NCBI GenBank assembly: GCA_040881665.1
Contig: JBBECT010000005.1
Location: forward strand, 388,138 to 452,137
Direction: 5' to 3'
DNA: 64,000 nucleotides
Origin: Actinomycetota bacterium
GTDB taxonomy: Bacteria; Actinomycetota; UBA4738; HRBIN12
Positions 42,354-54,333 of the stretch are shown here, piece after piece; the first letter of the stretch is position 1, and each line of letters begins with the position of its first letter. The position numbers and the translations under genes are program-made. Under the pieces are notes generated by a model. That model made no database searches and had not been told where the DNA came from. It saw only the letters and a program-made list of their open reading frames with translations.

Positions 42354-43547
42354 TCAGACCGCCTGGGCCTGCGCGAACACGTCCTCCGCGGCGGCGACCG
42401 CCGCACCCCGCTTGACCGGGTAACCGAGGCGCTCGAGCGTCATCTCCAGGCCCGCGAGGCCCCGGATCATGTCGAGCGGCGCGTAGTAGCCGAGGTGCCC
42501 GATCCGGAACACCGTCCCCTTCAACGGTCCCTGCCCGGGCGCCAAGACGATCCCGAAGTCCGACCGGATCCGCGCACAGATCGCGTCGGCGTCGAGCCCC
42601 TCGGGGGCGCGGATCGCCGTCACGGTGACCGCGTGCTCGAGGTCCTCCCCGAACAGATCGAGTCCGAGAGCGCGGACACCCTCCTTGATCGCGCGTGCGA
42701 GCACACGGTGTCGCTCGAGCGCGGCCTCGACACCGTCCTGCTCGTAGAGCTTCAGGGCTGCGTGCAATCCCTGGATCACCGAGATCGCCGGGGTCCACGG
42801 GCTCTCCGGATCGGGAAGGTCGTAGAACCGCTTCGTCGTCGCCCAATCGAAGTAGAAGCGTGGGTTGGTCGCCGAGCGCGACGCCTCCCACGCGGTCTCG
42901 GAGATGGCCACGAAGGCGACCCCGGGCGTGGCCGACAGCGCCTTCTGCGACCCGCTCACCGCGACGTCGATCCCCCACGCGTCGAAATCGAACGGAACCG
43001 CGCCGAGGCTGGACACCGCGTCGACCACGACCATCGCGCCGCGCTGTTTGGCGACCGGCGCGATCGCTCCGATGTCGTGGCACACGCCGGTCGAGGTCTC
43101 GCTCTGGGTCAGCAGGACCGCCTTGACCGGATGCTCGTCGAGCGCGGCAGCGACGTCGTCGGCCTTGACGGTCTGCCCCCACTCGTAGTCGATCGTTCGC
43201 ACTCGCAGCCCGTACGTTCCGGCGATCTTGGAGAACCGCTCGGCGAAGAACCCGGCGAGCGGCACGAGCACCTCGTCGCCGGGAGAGAAGCAGTTCGCGA
43301 TCGCGGACTCGAGTCCGCCGGTGCCCGACGAGCTGAACAGCAGAACGTCATCCTGCGTGCGGTACAGGCGCTGGAGCCCCTCGGTGACCTCGCGGAGCAG
43401 GTTCCCGAAGCCGGGACCGCGGTGATAGACGATCGGGCTGCCCTGGGCGACGTAGACCTCGGGCGGGATCGGGGTGGGTCCGGGGGCGAGGATGATCTCG
43501 GGCCTGTCCACGGTAGGTCCAGCTCCTTGCGTGTCGGTCGCGGGCAT
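42354..43547 (-). CDS. Class V aminotransferase (serine--glyoxylate / phosphoserine type)
   Basis: 397 residues, PLP fold type I. PLP lysine K202 in SGSQKALSATPG, VVVDAVSSLG with the PLP-binding Asp, QSETSTGV and YHRGPGFGNL near the N-terminus. The sequence resembles serine-glyoxylate/alanine-glyoxylate aminotransferases. Being cotranscribed with serA and with no serC in sight, it may act as phosphoserine aminotransferase, as proposed for related enzymes in other lineages; the alternative is serine-glyoxylate exchange. A TAGGCT box at 43571-43566 (minus strand) supports ATG 43547; GTG 43511 is a shorter alternative. Confidence 0.9.
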   Translation of the reverse strand: MPATDTQGAGPTVDRPEIILAPGPTPIPPEVYVAQGSPIVYHRGPGFGNLLREVTEGLQRLYRTQDDVLLFSSSGTGGLESAIANCFSPGDEVLVPLAGFFAERFSKIAGTYGLRVRTIDYEWGQTVKADDVAAALDEHPVKAVLLTQSETSTGVCHDIGAIAPVAKQRGAMVVVDAVSSLGAVPFDFDAWGIDVAVSGSQKALSATPGVAFVAISETAWEASRSATNPRFYFDWATTKRFYDLPDPESPWTPAISVIQGLHAALKLYEQDGVEAALERHRVLARAIKEGVRALGLDLFGEDLEHAVTVTAIRAPEGLDADAICARIRSDFGIVLAPGQGPLKGTVFRIGHLGYYAPLDMIRGLAGLEMTLERLGYPVKRGAAVAAAEDVFAQAQAV

Positions 43548-43602
43548 CGTCTGCGCCGAAGCTTCAGCCTAGCAGCCGCCCCGACCCCGACGGCGCCGCG
43601 TG

Positions 43603-43616
43603 GTGACGCGGGTCAC
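43603..43616. promoter_or_regulatory. CRP/GlxR-like palindrome GTGACGCGGGTCAC
   Basis: GTGA-N6-TCAC symmetry matches the core of CRP-family sites. Its centre (43609.5) is about 41.5 bases upstream of the start expected from the TAGGCT box at 43639-43644 of the rightward gene, the class II activator position. It lies between divergent genes and could act on both. Confidence 0.4.
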
Positions 43617-43638
43617 GGACTCCAGGGGCCGCGCGCCC

Positions 43639-43644
43639 TAGGCT
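43639..43644 (+). promoter_or_regulatory. -10 box TAGGCT of L,D-transpeptidase-like gene
   Basis: TAGGCT, with a leader of about 55 bases containing GAGGAGG before the ATG at 43707. Confidence 0.4.
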
Positions 43645-43706
43645 TGCTGAACCTCCCCTTCCCCGACGGCCCGGCCCCCACCGGTCCCCGAACGAGGAGG
43701 ACACCC

Positions 43707-44582
43707 ATGGCCCGACGAAGCGCGATCGCGATCGGCTGCGCGCTGGCGCTCTCGACCCTGTTCCCTGCCGCTCCTGCCGTGGCCGAGTGGACCGACCCCG
43801 TGTGCGAGGTTGACGGCGCGCCGGAGGCAGGCCTGTCCGGATGCGTTCCCCCCGCGGACGCCGGTGGCACTTCGTTCGACCCGAACTCCTGCGCGGGCGC
43901 GCGGACCTGCGAGCAGACCTACGCCGAACTCGAGGGAACGCAGTTCGCCGACCCGATCGTGCGCGACGAGGACGATCGGGCGATCGCCGAGCTCGACGTC
44001 CGGCTCTCGAGGGGCAGCGGAGTCGCGTATGCGGGATGGACGACGTTCGCGCTGTACGACGGCAAGCAATGCAGGGGCACGGTCCGCGACAACGGCCACT
44101 GCGGTTGGCTGTACCACAAGTTCCGCGCCGTCACCGACCAGGGACCCCGTCCCGGCGTGTTCGTGACCGCGTTCCCGGCGCGTTCGGGCAACAACTACCC
44201 CCCGCAGCGGTGGGTTCGCAACGTCGGCCCGGTTCCCGATCGCTTCAAGGGCTCTGCCGGCGGCAAGGTCCGCGACTCGTTCCGCTGGGGGCGTATGCAC
44301 GGCAGCTACACGGGATTCGAGTGGGACTCGCGATCGTCGTTCTTCCCGGGCAAATGGCGCCTCGATCCCTGGGTGATCTACAAGCCGGGCTCGTCTCGCA
44401 CCCGCAGCTCGTTCGAGATCCACGGCGGCCGGCGCTCCGACGGCGGCGCCAGCCTGTGGACGACCCGTACCGCCGGATGCATCCGGCTCTCGATCAAGGG
44501 GATCCGCGGCCTCAAGTCGAAGTGGGACAACCGCACGGACAACCGCCGCCGAGCCAGCCTCTACGTGGTCCATCATGGCTGA
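43707..44582 (+). CDS. Secreted L,D-transpeptidase-like (YkuD) protein
   Basis: 291 residues with an excellent ribosome binding site (GAGGAGG, six bases before ATG). A signal peptide (cleavage near PAVAEW) is followed by an Ala/Gly/Cys-containing N-terminal region with six cysteines, and a C-terminal YkuD-type active site: FEIHGG with the catalytic His and TAGCIRLS with catalytic Cys near residue 258. L,D-transpeptidases cross-link peptidoglycan stems or attach proteins. The N-terminal domain (about 30-150) is not one I recognise. The stop overlaps the next gene by eight bases. Confidence 0.87.
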   Translation: MARRSAIAIGCALALSTLFPAAPAVAEWTDPVCEVDGAPEAGLSGCVPPADAGGTSFDPNSCAGARTCEQTYAELEGTQFADPIVRDEDDRAIAELDVRLSRGSGVAYAGWTTFALYDGKQCRGTVRDNGHCGWLYHKFRAVTDQGPRPGVFVTAFPARSGNNYPPQRWVRNVGPVPDRFKGSAGGKVRDSFRWGRMHGSYTGFEWDSRSSFFPGKWRLDPWVIYKPGSSRTRSSFEIHGGRRSDGGASLWTTRTAGCIRLSIKGIRGLKSKWDNRTDNRRRASLYVVHHG

Positions 44583-45801
44583 GCGAGCCGATGCCGAGCG
44601 CTCCGACGTCCGGGGCCTGCGCCCGATCGCCGTCGCGTTGGGCGTGCTGCTCGCGCTCGCGGCATGCACCGACCGCGGCGCGGACGACCGTGCGGCTCGA
44701 GCCGGGTTCCACTCCCCCTCGGCGGGCACACCCGCACCATCTCCGGTTCCCTCGGGGCCGTTCGGAACCGCGCGCTGGAGCGGCGAACCGGTCCCGACCG
44801 GCGCGCTGCTGCATGACGACGGGCGCACGCTCTGGTCGATCGCGCTGGACGGAGACCGATCGGCCGTGTGGCGCCACCCCGAGGCGTTCGTGCATCGGGT
44901 GGCGGCCTCCGAGGACGGCCGCCGCGTCGCGCTCGCCGTGACCCGGGGCGACGACCGCTCGCTCGGACCCGAGGATCCGTCGGCTTTCCTCTACGTCCTC
45001 GAGCCGGACGGCTCGGTGCGAACGGTCGACGTCGTCGACGACTATCGCGTGATCGAGGCACCGACCTTCCTGCGCCCACCGACCACACCTCGCGGTCCCG
45101 AGCGCGTGTACTGGATCCGTTTCGCGGACGGGATCGACGACCGTGGTCGGCTCGAGACCGACGTCATGGTCGACGACGGCGGACCGCGGCGCGTGGCGCT
45201 CCCGCTGCGGTTCGCCGAGGGGGTGATCGACGTGTACGGCTACCCGGGCGCCTCGCGATTCTCGGTCACGCTGTTCCGGCAGAACGACGTGCCAACGCGG
45301 TTCGAGATCCTCCGCAACGACGACGAGGGCCGCAGCACGGACGCCGCGCTCACGCTCTGGGGGAACAACGAACCTCGCGCACAGACCGATTCGGGCGTGG
45401 GGGTCGCGTGGATCTCTCCCACCGACTACGTGATCCCGGTGGTCCACGAGTTCTTCGCACGCGGATACACGCTGCGTCGGTTCCGTGTCGGGTGCGAGGC
45501 GATGGGTTCCGAGGTCGTCTACCGGGGCACCGGCATCGACCGGGGGTACGAAGAGGTGCCCTGGCAGCTCCTTCCCGCGGGGGCGCGCCGAGTTCTGGTG
45601 CTGCGATCGGCCGACGTGCGCCGGATCGCCGATGGCCGGGCCGCGTTCGCCCGCTGGCACACGATCGACCTGCGTTCGGGACGGCTGATCGAGACGTCGA
45701 TCACCTGGCGGCCCGGCGAGGGCGGGTGGACCTGGGTTGCGCCCGCGTCGCGCGCGAACGACGAGGGACGGTGCGAGGGGATCGACTGGCGATTCCCCTG
45801 A
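44575..45801 (+). CDS. Lipoprotein with predicted beta-propeller fold, unknown function
   Basis: 408 residues from ATG 44575, inside the end of the L,D-transpeptidase-like gene. A lipoprotein signal ends in LALAAC; the rest shows repeated blade-like strand patterns (GRTLWSIALDGD, DGRRVALAVTRGD, SAFLYVLEPDGSV) reminiscent of TolB/WD-like propellers. No catalytic motif. Coupling to the transpeptidase suggests a shared envelope role, perhaps a scaffold or sensor. Confidence 0.8.
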   Translation: MAERADAERSDVRGLRPIAVALGVLLALAACTDRGADDRAARAGFHSPSAGTPAPSPVPSGPFGTARWSGEPVPTGALLHDDGRTLWSIALDGDRSAVWRHPEAFVHRVAASEDGRRVALAVTRGDDRSLGPEDPSAFLYVLEPDGSVRTVDVVDDYRVIEAPTFLRPPTTPRGPERVYWIRFADGIDDRGRLETDVMVDDGGPRRVALPLRFAEGVIDVYGYPGASRFSVTLFRQNDVPTRFEILRNDDEGRSTDAALTLWGNNEPRAQTDSGVGVAWISPTDYVIPVVHEFFARGYTLRRFRVGCEAMGSEVVYRGTGIDRGYEEVPWQLLPAGARRVLVLRSADVRRIADGRAAFARWHTIDLRSGRLIETSITWRPGEGGWTWVAPASRANDEGRCEGIDWRFP

Positions 45802-45832
45802 GGCGGGGACCGAACCGGCGGGAACCGAGCGG

Positions 45833-47179
45833 CTACTCCTCGGGGGGTCCGCGGCCACCGGGCTCCTTGCCGGAGGCCAGCCCCCGTTCGATACGGGGCC
45901 AGAGCAGGTACGACACGGCCACGATGGCGTAGAACGCCGCGAGCACGAGGATCCCTCCGCGGAACTCGATCGGCAGCAGCGCAGGCAGCAGCGCCCCCGC
46001 GACCCAGGCGAGCTGGAACTGCACCTCGTACCGGACGAAGACCCTCCCCAATGCTCCCTCGGGCGCCTGACGCTGCATCAAGCTCTGGAACGCCAGGCGC
46101 CCGAGCTCGCTCGCGCCACCCACCGCGAGTCCGAACAGGGCGAGCATCGGCAACGTGAACGCCTGGAAGGCGAGCAGCGCCCCGAGCCCGGCGCCGGCCA
46201 CACAGCCAACGACGACGAGCTCCTCACGGATCGTGTTCGGCAGCCGCGGGGCGAGGACGTCGGCCAGCAACACTCCGATCACCCCCGCCCCGAACAGCAC
46301 CCCGAACCAGTACGCGGGCTGGCCCTCTCGACGCAGGGCGAACGCGAGCAGGAAGATCATGAACCCGTTCGCGGCGCGCAGGCCCATCGCGCCGATCGCC
46401 GGCGTCGCGAGCGAGGCGATCCTCCCGCGCTTGCCCACCTGCTCCGTCCGCGGCGTCGGCGCGACCCGCGGTTGTGGCAGGCGAAGCATGAGCAAAGCCG
46501 TCGCGCCGTAGACGAACGACGCCAGGTACAAGGTGGTGGCGTCGCCGAACAGGCGAAGCACCACGATCCCCGGAACCGCCGCGAGCACGGCCCCGACCGC
46601 CGCCACGCGACCGAGCCGGGCGTTGGCCCGAACGAGTCCCTCCCCCGGCCCCGCATAGGCGAGCACGAGCGCGCTCCGGCTGACGCCGTGCACGCGCGAA
46701 CCGGCGAGCAACAGGAACACGGCCGGGAACAACAAGAGAGACCCGGTGCGAGGCGCCGCATAGAGCGCGAGGAACGCTCGTGCGGCCGCGGCCGCGACCG
46801 TGATCGCCCGTCGGGGTCCGGCACGGTCGAGAACGGGAACGAGCAGGGGCCCGGCGACGGCGAGCGGCGCCATCGTCAGGAGCAGGTACAGCGCCACCTC
46901 CCCCTCCGCCTCACCGACCGGGATCGAGAAGAAGACGGAGTTCGCGAGCGCCACCGCGACGAGCACGTCACCGCCGACGCTCGCCAGGTTCACGAGCGCG
47001 TATCCGTCGAGGGGGTTGTCCGAGCGCCACATCCGCCGCAGGGGCCAGACTGCCGTCGCGACCCCGGAGGCCGTCAGGACCAGCAGCACGGCCCACCACG
47101 GGCGCTTGTGGGAGCGCCGTCCGCCCCGTCCGTCGGACGGCCCCTCCGTGTCCCCGCGCTCGTCGCTGGGCGGCTCCAC
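45833..47179 (-). CDS. MFS-type membrane transporter, divergent
   Basis: 448 residues with about 12 hydrophobic segments and a charged, Arg-rich N-terminal tail (residues 1-27). Loop 2-3 has VPVLDRAGPRRAITVAA, a degenerate MFS signature, and the family appears close to uncharacterised actinobacterial MFS proteins near gatB. Substrate unknown. It follows gatB by 12 bases, so it probably shares the gatCAB transcript. Confidence 0.85.
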   Translation of the reverse strand: MEPPSDERGDTEGPSDGRGGRRSHKRPWWAVLLVLTASGVATAVWPLRRMWRSDNPLDGYALVNLASVGGDVLVAVALANSVFFSIPVGEAEGEVALYLLLTMAPLAVAGPLLVPVLDRAGPRRAITVAAAAARAFLALYAAPRTGSLLLFPAVFLLLAGSRVHGVSRSALVLAYAGPGEGLVRANARLGRVAAVGAVLAAVPGIVVLRLFGDATTLYLASFVYGATALLMLRLPQPRVAPTPRTEQVGKRGRIASLATPAIGAMGLRAANGFMIFLLAFALRREGQPAYWFGVLFGAGVIGVLLADVLAPRLPNTIREELVVVGCVAGAGLGALLAFQAFTLPMLALFGLAVGGASELGRLAFQSLMQRQAPEGALGRVFVRYEVQFQLAWVAGALLPALLPIEFRGGILVLAAFYAIVAVSYLLWPRIERGLASGKEPGGRGPPEE

Positions 47180-47191
47180 CGCGGATCCTCT

Positions 47192-48643
47192 CTAGGAGCG
47201 CAGGCGCTCGCGCAACAGTTCTCCGGCGAGCTTCGGATCGGCCGACCCGCCCGAGGCCCGCATGACCTGCCCGACGAGGAACCCGAGCGTCCCCTCGTTC
47301 CCGGCCCGGAACTTCTCCGCGGCATCGCTGTTCCCGGCGAGCACATCGTCGACGATCCTGCCGAGCTCGCCCGTATCGGAGACCTGCTGCAGGCCTTTGT
47401 CCTCGACGATCGCCTCGACCGTGCCGCCCGACGCCACGACGACCTCGAGCACCTGCTTGGCTGCTGCCGGGGAGATCGTCCGGTCATCGACCAGCCGCAC
47501 CAAATCGGCGATGTGGCGGGGCTCCACTCGGCTGCCGAGCAGCTGCGAGCCGTCCTTGTTCAGTGCCCCGGCGAGATCCTGCGTCACCCAGTTGGCCGCC
47601 GCTCCGGGATCGGCCCCGAGGGCGAGAACCGCCTCGAAGAACTCCGCCCACCCGCTCGACCCGGCAAGGATCCGGGCAGGATCCGGTTTGAGCCCGAGCT
47701 CGTCCTCGTACCGAGCGCGACGCGCCGCGGGGAGCTCGGGGAGCCCCTCCCGGACCCGGCCGACCCAATCGCTCGACGGGGCCAGCGGCGGGATGTCCGG
47801 CTCGGGGAAGTAGCGGTAGTCGAAGGCTTCCTCCTTCGAGCGCATCGACGTGGTCACCCCCGTGTCCTCGTTCCAGTGACGGGTCTCCTGCACGATCGCC
47901 TCCCCCGCATCGAGGGCCGCGCCCTGCCGCTGGATCTCGTAGCGGATCGCCCGTTCGAGGGAACGCACCGAGTTCATGTTCTTGATCTCGACCTTCGTCC
48001 CCAACGCCTCGGTCCCGACATCCCGGAGCGAGACGTTCGCATCGCATCGCAGCGACCCCTCTTCCATCCGAACATCGGATACCTCGAGCGATTCGAGCGT
48101 GGCCCGGAGCTCGCGCAGGTACGCACCCGCTTCCTCGGCCGAACGCAGATCGGGCTCGGACACGCACTCGACGAGCGGGACGCCCGCCCGGTTGTAGTCC
48201 ACCAGCGCGTACTCGGCCTCGGCGATCCGACCCGTTGCCCCGGCATGGGTCGTCTTGCCCGTGTCCTCCTCCATGTGAACGCGGGTAATCCCGATGCGGC
48301 GGGATCCGCTCGCGAGCTCGATGTCCAGATGCCCGCCGACGCACGTCGGGAGGTCGTACTGGGAGATCTGGAAGTTCTTCGGCATGTCCGGATAGAAGTA
48401 GTTCTTCCGGGCGAAGACCGACCTGGGCGCGATCTCGCTGCCGAGAGCCAGGCCGATCTTCACGATCGAGGCGATCGCCGCCTCGTTCGGGACCGGCAGC
48501 GTTCCCGGATGGCCGAGGCAGACCGGACAGGTGTTCGTGTTCGGTGGGTCGCCGAAGCCGTTGCGGCACCCGCAGAACATCTTCGTGGCCGTCGACAGTT
48601 CGACGTGGCACTCGAGCCCGATCACCGCCTCGCGCTCGGTCAC
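47192..48643 (-). CDS. gatB: Aspartyl/glutamyl-tRNA amidotransferase subunit B
   Basis: tRNA-binding kinase subunit that phosphorylates the misacylated Glu-tRNA-Gln or Asp-tRNA-Asn. The 483 residues contain VIGLECHVELST, the zinc-site cysteines (CGCRNGF, NTCPVC), GHPGTLPVPN, LVDYNRAGVPLVE and DYRYFPEPD, and the C-terminal helical/YqeY domain. GTG 48643 overlaps the gatA stop (GTGA). Confidence 0.97.
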   Translation of the reverse strand: MTEREAVIGLECHVELSTATKMFCGCRNGFGDPPNTNTCPVCLGHPGTLPVPNEAAIASIVKIGLALGSEIAPRSVFARKNYFYPDMPKNFQISQYDLPTCVGGHLDIELASGSRRIGITRVHMEEDTGKTTHAGATGRIAEAEYALVDYNRAGVPLVECVSEPDLRSAEEAGAYLRELRATLESLEVSDVRMEEGSLRCDANVSLRDVGTEALGTKVEIKNMNSVRSLERAIRYEIQRQGAALDAGEAIVQETRHWNEDTGVTTSMRSKEEAFDYRYFPEPDIPPLAPSSDWVGRVREGLPELPAARRARYEDELGLKPDPARILAGSSGWAEFFEAVLALGADPGAAANWVTQDLAGALNKDGSQLLGSRVEPRHIADLVRLVDDRTISPAAAKQVLEVVVASGGTVEAIVEDKGLQQVSDTGELGRIVDDVLAGNSDAAEKFRAGNEGTLGFLVGQVMRASGGSADPKLAGELLRERLRS

Positions 48644-50118
48644 GTTCCAGCAGCCTCCCGAACGATCGGAGGGGTCGGGTCGAACGCCAGTGCGCTCTCC
48701 ACCGCATGCGCCGCGCGAAGCAGGTCGGACTCGGCCAGCACGGGAGCGGTGAGCTGGAGCCCGACCGGCAACCCGTCGTCGAGTCCGCACGGCAGCGAGA
48801 TCGCCGGAACACCCGCGAGGTTCGCCGGGATCGTGAAGACGTCGTTCAGGTACATCGCGAACGGATCGTCGACCTTCTCGCCGAGCGCGAACGCCGTCGT
48901 TGGCGAGGTGGGCGACACGAGGACGTCGTGATCGGCGAACGCCGCCTCGTAGTCGCGGATGATCAGCGTGCGAACCTTCTGCGCCTGGCCATAGTAGGCC
49001 TCGTAGTACCCGGCCGACAGGGCATACGTGCCGAGCATGATCCGCCGCTTGACCTCCGCACCGAACCCTGCCCCACGGGTCTGCGTCATCATCGCGATCG
49101 AATCGGTCGCACCTTCGACGCGGTAGCCGTAGCGGACGCCGTCGTAGCGAGCGAGGTTCGACGACGCCTCCGACGGCGCGATCAGGTAGTACGCCGACAA
49201 CGCCGAGGCGGCATGGGGCAGCGACACCTCGTCCACGCGTGCACCGAGTCGCTCGAACGCATCGACGGCCGTTCGCACCCTATCCCGGACCCCCGGTTGC
49301 ACGCCCTCGCCGAACGTGTCCGCCAGGACGCCGACGCGGAGCCCCTCGACTCCGCCCTCGATCCCCTCGGCGAAGTCACGGCGCGGCTCGTCCAGGCTCG
49401 TCGCGTCGCGCGGGTCCCGTCCCGCGATCGAGGACAGCAACACCGCGGCGTCGCGGACGTTGCGGGTGAAGGTGCCGACCGTGTCGAGCGACGAGGCGAA
49501 CGCGATCAACCCCGAGCGGGACACCCTCCCGTACGTCGGCTTGAGTCCGACGACCCCGCACAGGGCCGAGGGTTGACGGACCGACCCTCCGGTGTCGGAG
49601 CCGAGCGCCCACACGGCCTCTCCCGCGGCGACCGAGGCGGCCGATCCGCCCGAGGATCCTCCCGGGACCGTCTCCAGGTCCCACGGGTTGTGGACCGGAC
49701 CGAAGGCCGAGTTCTCGTTCGACGAACCCATCGCGAACTCGTCACAGTTCGTCTTGCCGACGAGCACCGCGCCGTCGCCCGAGGCTCGGGACCACGCGGT
49801 GGCGTCGTAGGGAGGAACGTAGGACTCGAGGATCTTCGAAGCGGCGGTCGTACGGATCCCCTGGGTCGTGAAGACGTCCTTGACCGCCAGGGGGATCCCC
49901 GCGAGCGCGGTCTGGTCGGCACCGATCGACCGGTACTCGTCGAGGGCCGCGGCGCGTTCGCGGGCCACATCGGGAGTCACGGTCAGGAACGCCTTCACCC
50001 GCTCCTCGACCGCGTCGATGCGAGCGAGGCACGACTCGGTGATCTCGACGGCGGTGAGCTCTCCGCTCGCCAGCGCCGGCGCGAGCTCGGAAGCGGTTCG
50101 GTCGCAGAGTTCGGTCAC
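48640..50118 (-). CDS. gatA: Aspartyl/glutamyl-tRNA amidotransferase subunit A
   Basis: Glutaminase subunit of GatCAB with amidase-signature fold: catalytic Lys in PLAVKDVF, PGGSSGGSAASVAAG and SDTGGSVRQPSALCG with the Ser-cisSer triad. It has 492 residues from GTG 50118, four bases after gatC; TTG 50139, which would overlap gatC, is an alternative. Ammonia released here is channelled to GatB. Confidence 0.97.
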   Translation of the reverse strand: MTELCDRTASELAPALASGELTAVEITESCLARIDAVEERVKAFLTVTPDVARERAAALDEYRSIGADQTALAGIPLAVKDVFTTQGIRTTAASKILESYVPPYDATAWSRASGDGAVLVGKTNCDEFAMGSSNENSAFGPVHNPWDLETVPGGSSGGSAASVAAGEAVWALGSDTGGSVRQPSALCGVVGLKPTYGRVSRSGLIAFASSLDTVGTFTRNVRDAAVLLSSIAGRDPRDATSLDEPRRDFAEGIEGGVEGLRVGVLADTFGEGVQPGVRDRVRTAVDAFERLGARVDEVSLPHAASALSAYYLIAPSEASSNLARYDGVRYGYRVEGATDSIAMMTQTRGAGFGAEVKRRIMLGTYALSAGYYEAYYGQAQKVRTLIIRDYEAAFADHDVLVSPTSPTTAFALGEKVDDPFAMYLNDVFTIPANLAGVPAISLPCGLDDGLPVGLQLTAPVLAESDLLRAAHAVESALAFDPTPPIVREAAGT

Positions 50119-50122
50119 GGCC

Positions 50123-50413
50123 TCACTCGATCTCCGCAACGCGGGGAACCTTGAAGCGGTCGCCCTCGCGCTCAGGGGCGTTGGACAGGGCCTCCTCCAC
50201 CGGCAGCGAGGGCTCCAGCTCGTCCGTACGCATCACGTTCGAACGCGGGATCGCCGACGAGGTCGGCGAAACGGCATCGGTGGCGACCTCGCCGACCTTC
50301 GCCGCGTGCTCGAGGATCTGGCCGAGCTGCGCGGTGAGCTGGAGCCTCTCCTCCTCGGTCAGCGCCACCCGCGCGAGCTTCGCGACGTGCTCGATATCGA
50401 TCTCGACCGGCAT
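50123..50413 (-). CDS. gatC: Aspartyl/glutamyl-tRNA amidotransferase subunit C
   Basis: 96-residue small subunit that clamps GatA to GatB: HVAKLARVALTEEERLQLTAQL at the N-terminus, a Pro-rich linker and the C-terminal FKVPRV motif. First gene of gatCAB. A TAGACT box at 50427-50422 (minus strand) lies eight bases before the ATG. Confidence 0.96.
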   Translation of the reverse strand: MPVEIDIEHVAKLARVALTEEERLQLTAQLGQILEHAAKVGEVATDAVSPTSSAIPRSNVMRTDELEPSLPVEEALSNAPEREGDRFKVPRVAEIE

Positions 50414-50421
50414 GAACGCAG

Positions 50422-50427
50422 AGTCTA
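50422..50427 (-). promoter_or_regulatory. -10 box TAGACT, leaderless start of gatCAB
   Basis: On the minus strand TAGACT ends eight bases before the gatC ATG; no Shine-Dalgarno sequence between. Confidence 0.45.
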
Positions 50428-50457
50428 GTTGCCCGGCGCGAGGGCCCCCAGGCCGGA

Positions 50458-53178
<2,721 letters not shown>

Positions 53179-53182
<4 letters not shown>

Positions 53183-54327
53183 CCCGTCCGCACCTCCGCA
53201 CCCGGGACCGGCGCGTCGTCCCCGGGACCGTCCGAGGCGTGGCGATCGACCGGGAGGGCCTCCACGATCCGCGCGCCCCCGAGGAGCTCGTCACCCCGGT
53301 ACACCACGACGCTCTGCCCCGGTGCCACCCCTCGCTGCGGGGTCGCGAATCGGACGAGGACCGAGTCGCGCTCGGGTGAGATCCGCGCCGGGATCGGATC
53401 ACCCCGGTAGCGCAACTGCACCTCGGCCCGGAACGCGGCGGTCGACGGAGCCTCCCCCGCCACCCACGAGACACGATCGGCGACCAGGCCGCCCCGAGAG
53501 AGCAACTCGGAGGAGCCGACGAGGACGCGGTCGGTCGCGGTGTCAACATCGACCACGTAGGTCGGCTCCGGCCGGGAGACACCGAGGCCGCGGCGCTGCC
53601 CGACGGTGTAGCGGAAGGTTCCCCGATGCACACCGAGGACCGCTCCCGTCGACGCATCGACCACCTCGCCCTCGCGGATGAGATCGGGTGCATGCGTCTC
53701 GAGGAACGCCGCGTGGTCGGCCCCCGGCACGAAGCAGACCTCCTGGGAGTCCGGCTTGCCCGCGACCGGAAGTCCGAAACGCTCGGCGAGGCGCCGGGTC
53801 GTGGCCTTCGGCATCCCCCCGACCGGGAACAACGACCGTTCGAGCTCGCGCTGCCCGAGCATGTGGAGCATGTACGACTGATCCTTGCCCGCGTCGAGCC
53901 CTCGGCGGAGACCACGCAGGCCGCCCGCCTCACGCACGTTGCGGACGTAGTGGCCCGTCGCCACGAAGTCGACTCCCAGCTCGTCGGCGCGTTCGAGGAA
54001 CGCCCCGAACTTGATCTGTTCGTTGCAGCGGGCACAGGGGTTGGGCGTCCGCCCGGCCGCATGCTCGGCGAAGAAATCGGCGAGGACCGTTCGCGAGAAG
54101 CGCTCGCTCATGTCCACGACCTCGAATCCGAACCCCGCGATGCGAGCGACCTCGGCCGCGTCCGTCCTCGCCGTGGGCCCGCAGCACCCGTGATCGACCC
54201 CGTCGAGGTGAACCAGGGACAGGTGCGACCCCAGCACCTCGTAGCCCTGCTCGTGGAGCAGGCACGCTGCGACGGACGAGTCGACGCCGCCCGACATCGC
54301 CACGAGCACCTTCGGAGTCCCGGCCAT
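53179..54327 (-). CDS. mnmA: tRNA-specific 2-thiouridylase MnmA
   Basis: Thiolates U34 of tRNA-Lys, -Glu and -Gln. The 382 residues have the PP-loop AMSGGVDSSVAA, catalytic Cys in NPCARCN, GKDQSYML, the second catalytic Cys in SQEVCFV, and a C-terminal beta-barrel (GQRRGLGVSRPEP, QLRYRG). TACACT (54339-54334, minus strand) six bases before the ATG implies a leaderless transcript, first of mnmA-UPF0280-ligA. Confidence 0.96.
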
Positions 54328-54333
54328 CGGACA

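Noticed and set aside
45737-48931. 1064-codon open frame antisense to the MFS gene and gatB
   Set aside because: It covers well-supported genes on the other strand, is dominated by Arg, Glu, His and Gly, and has no domain or start signal.
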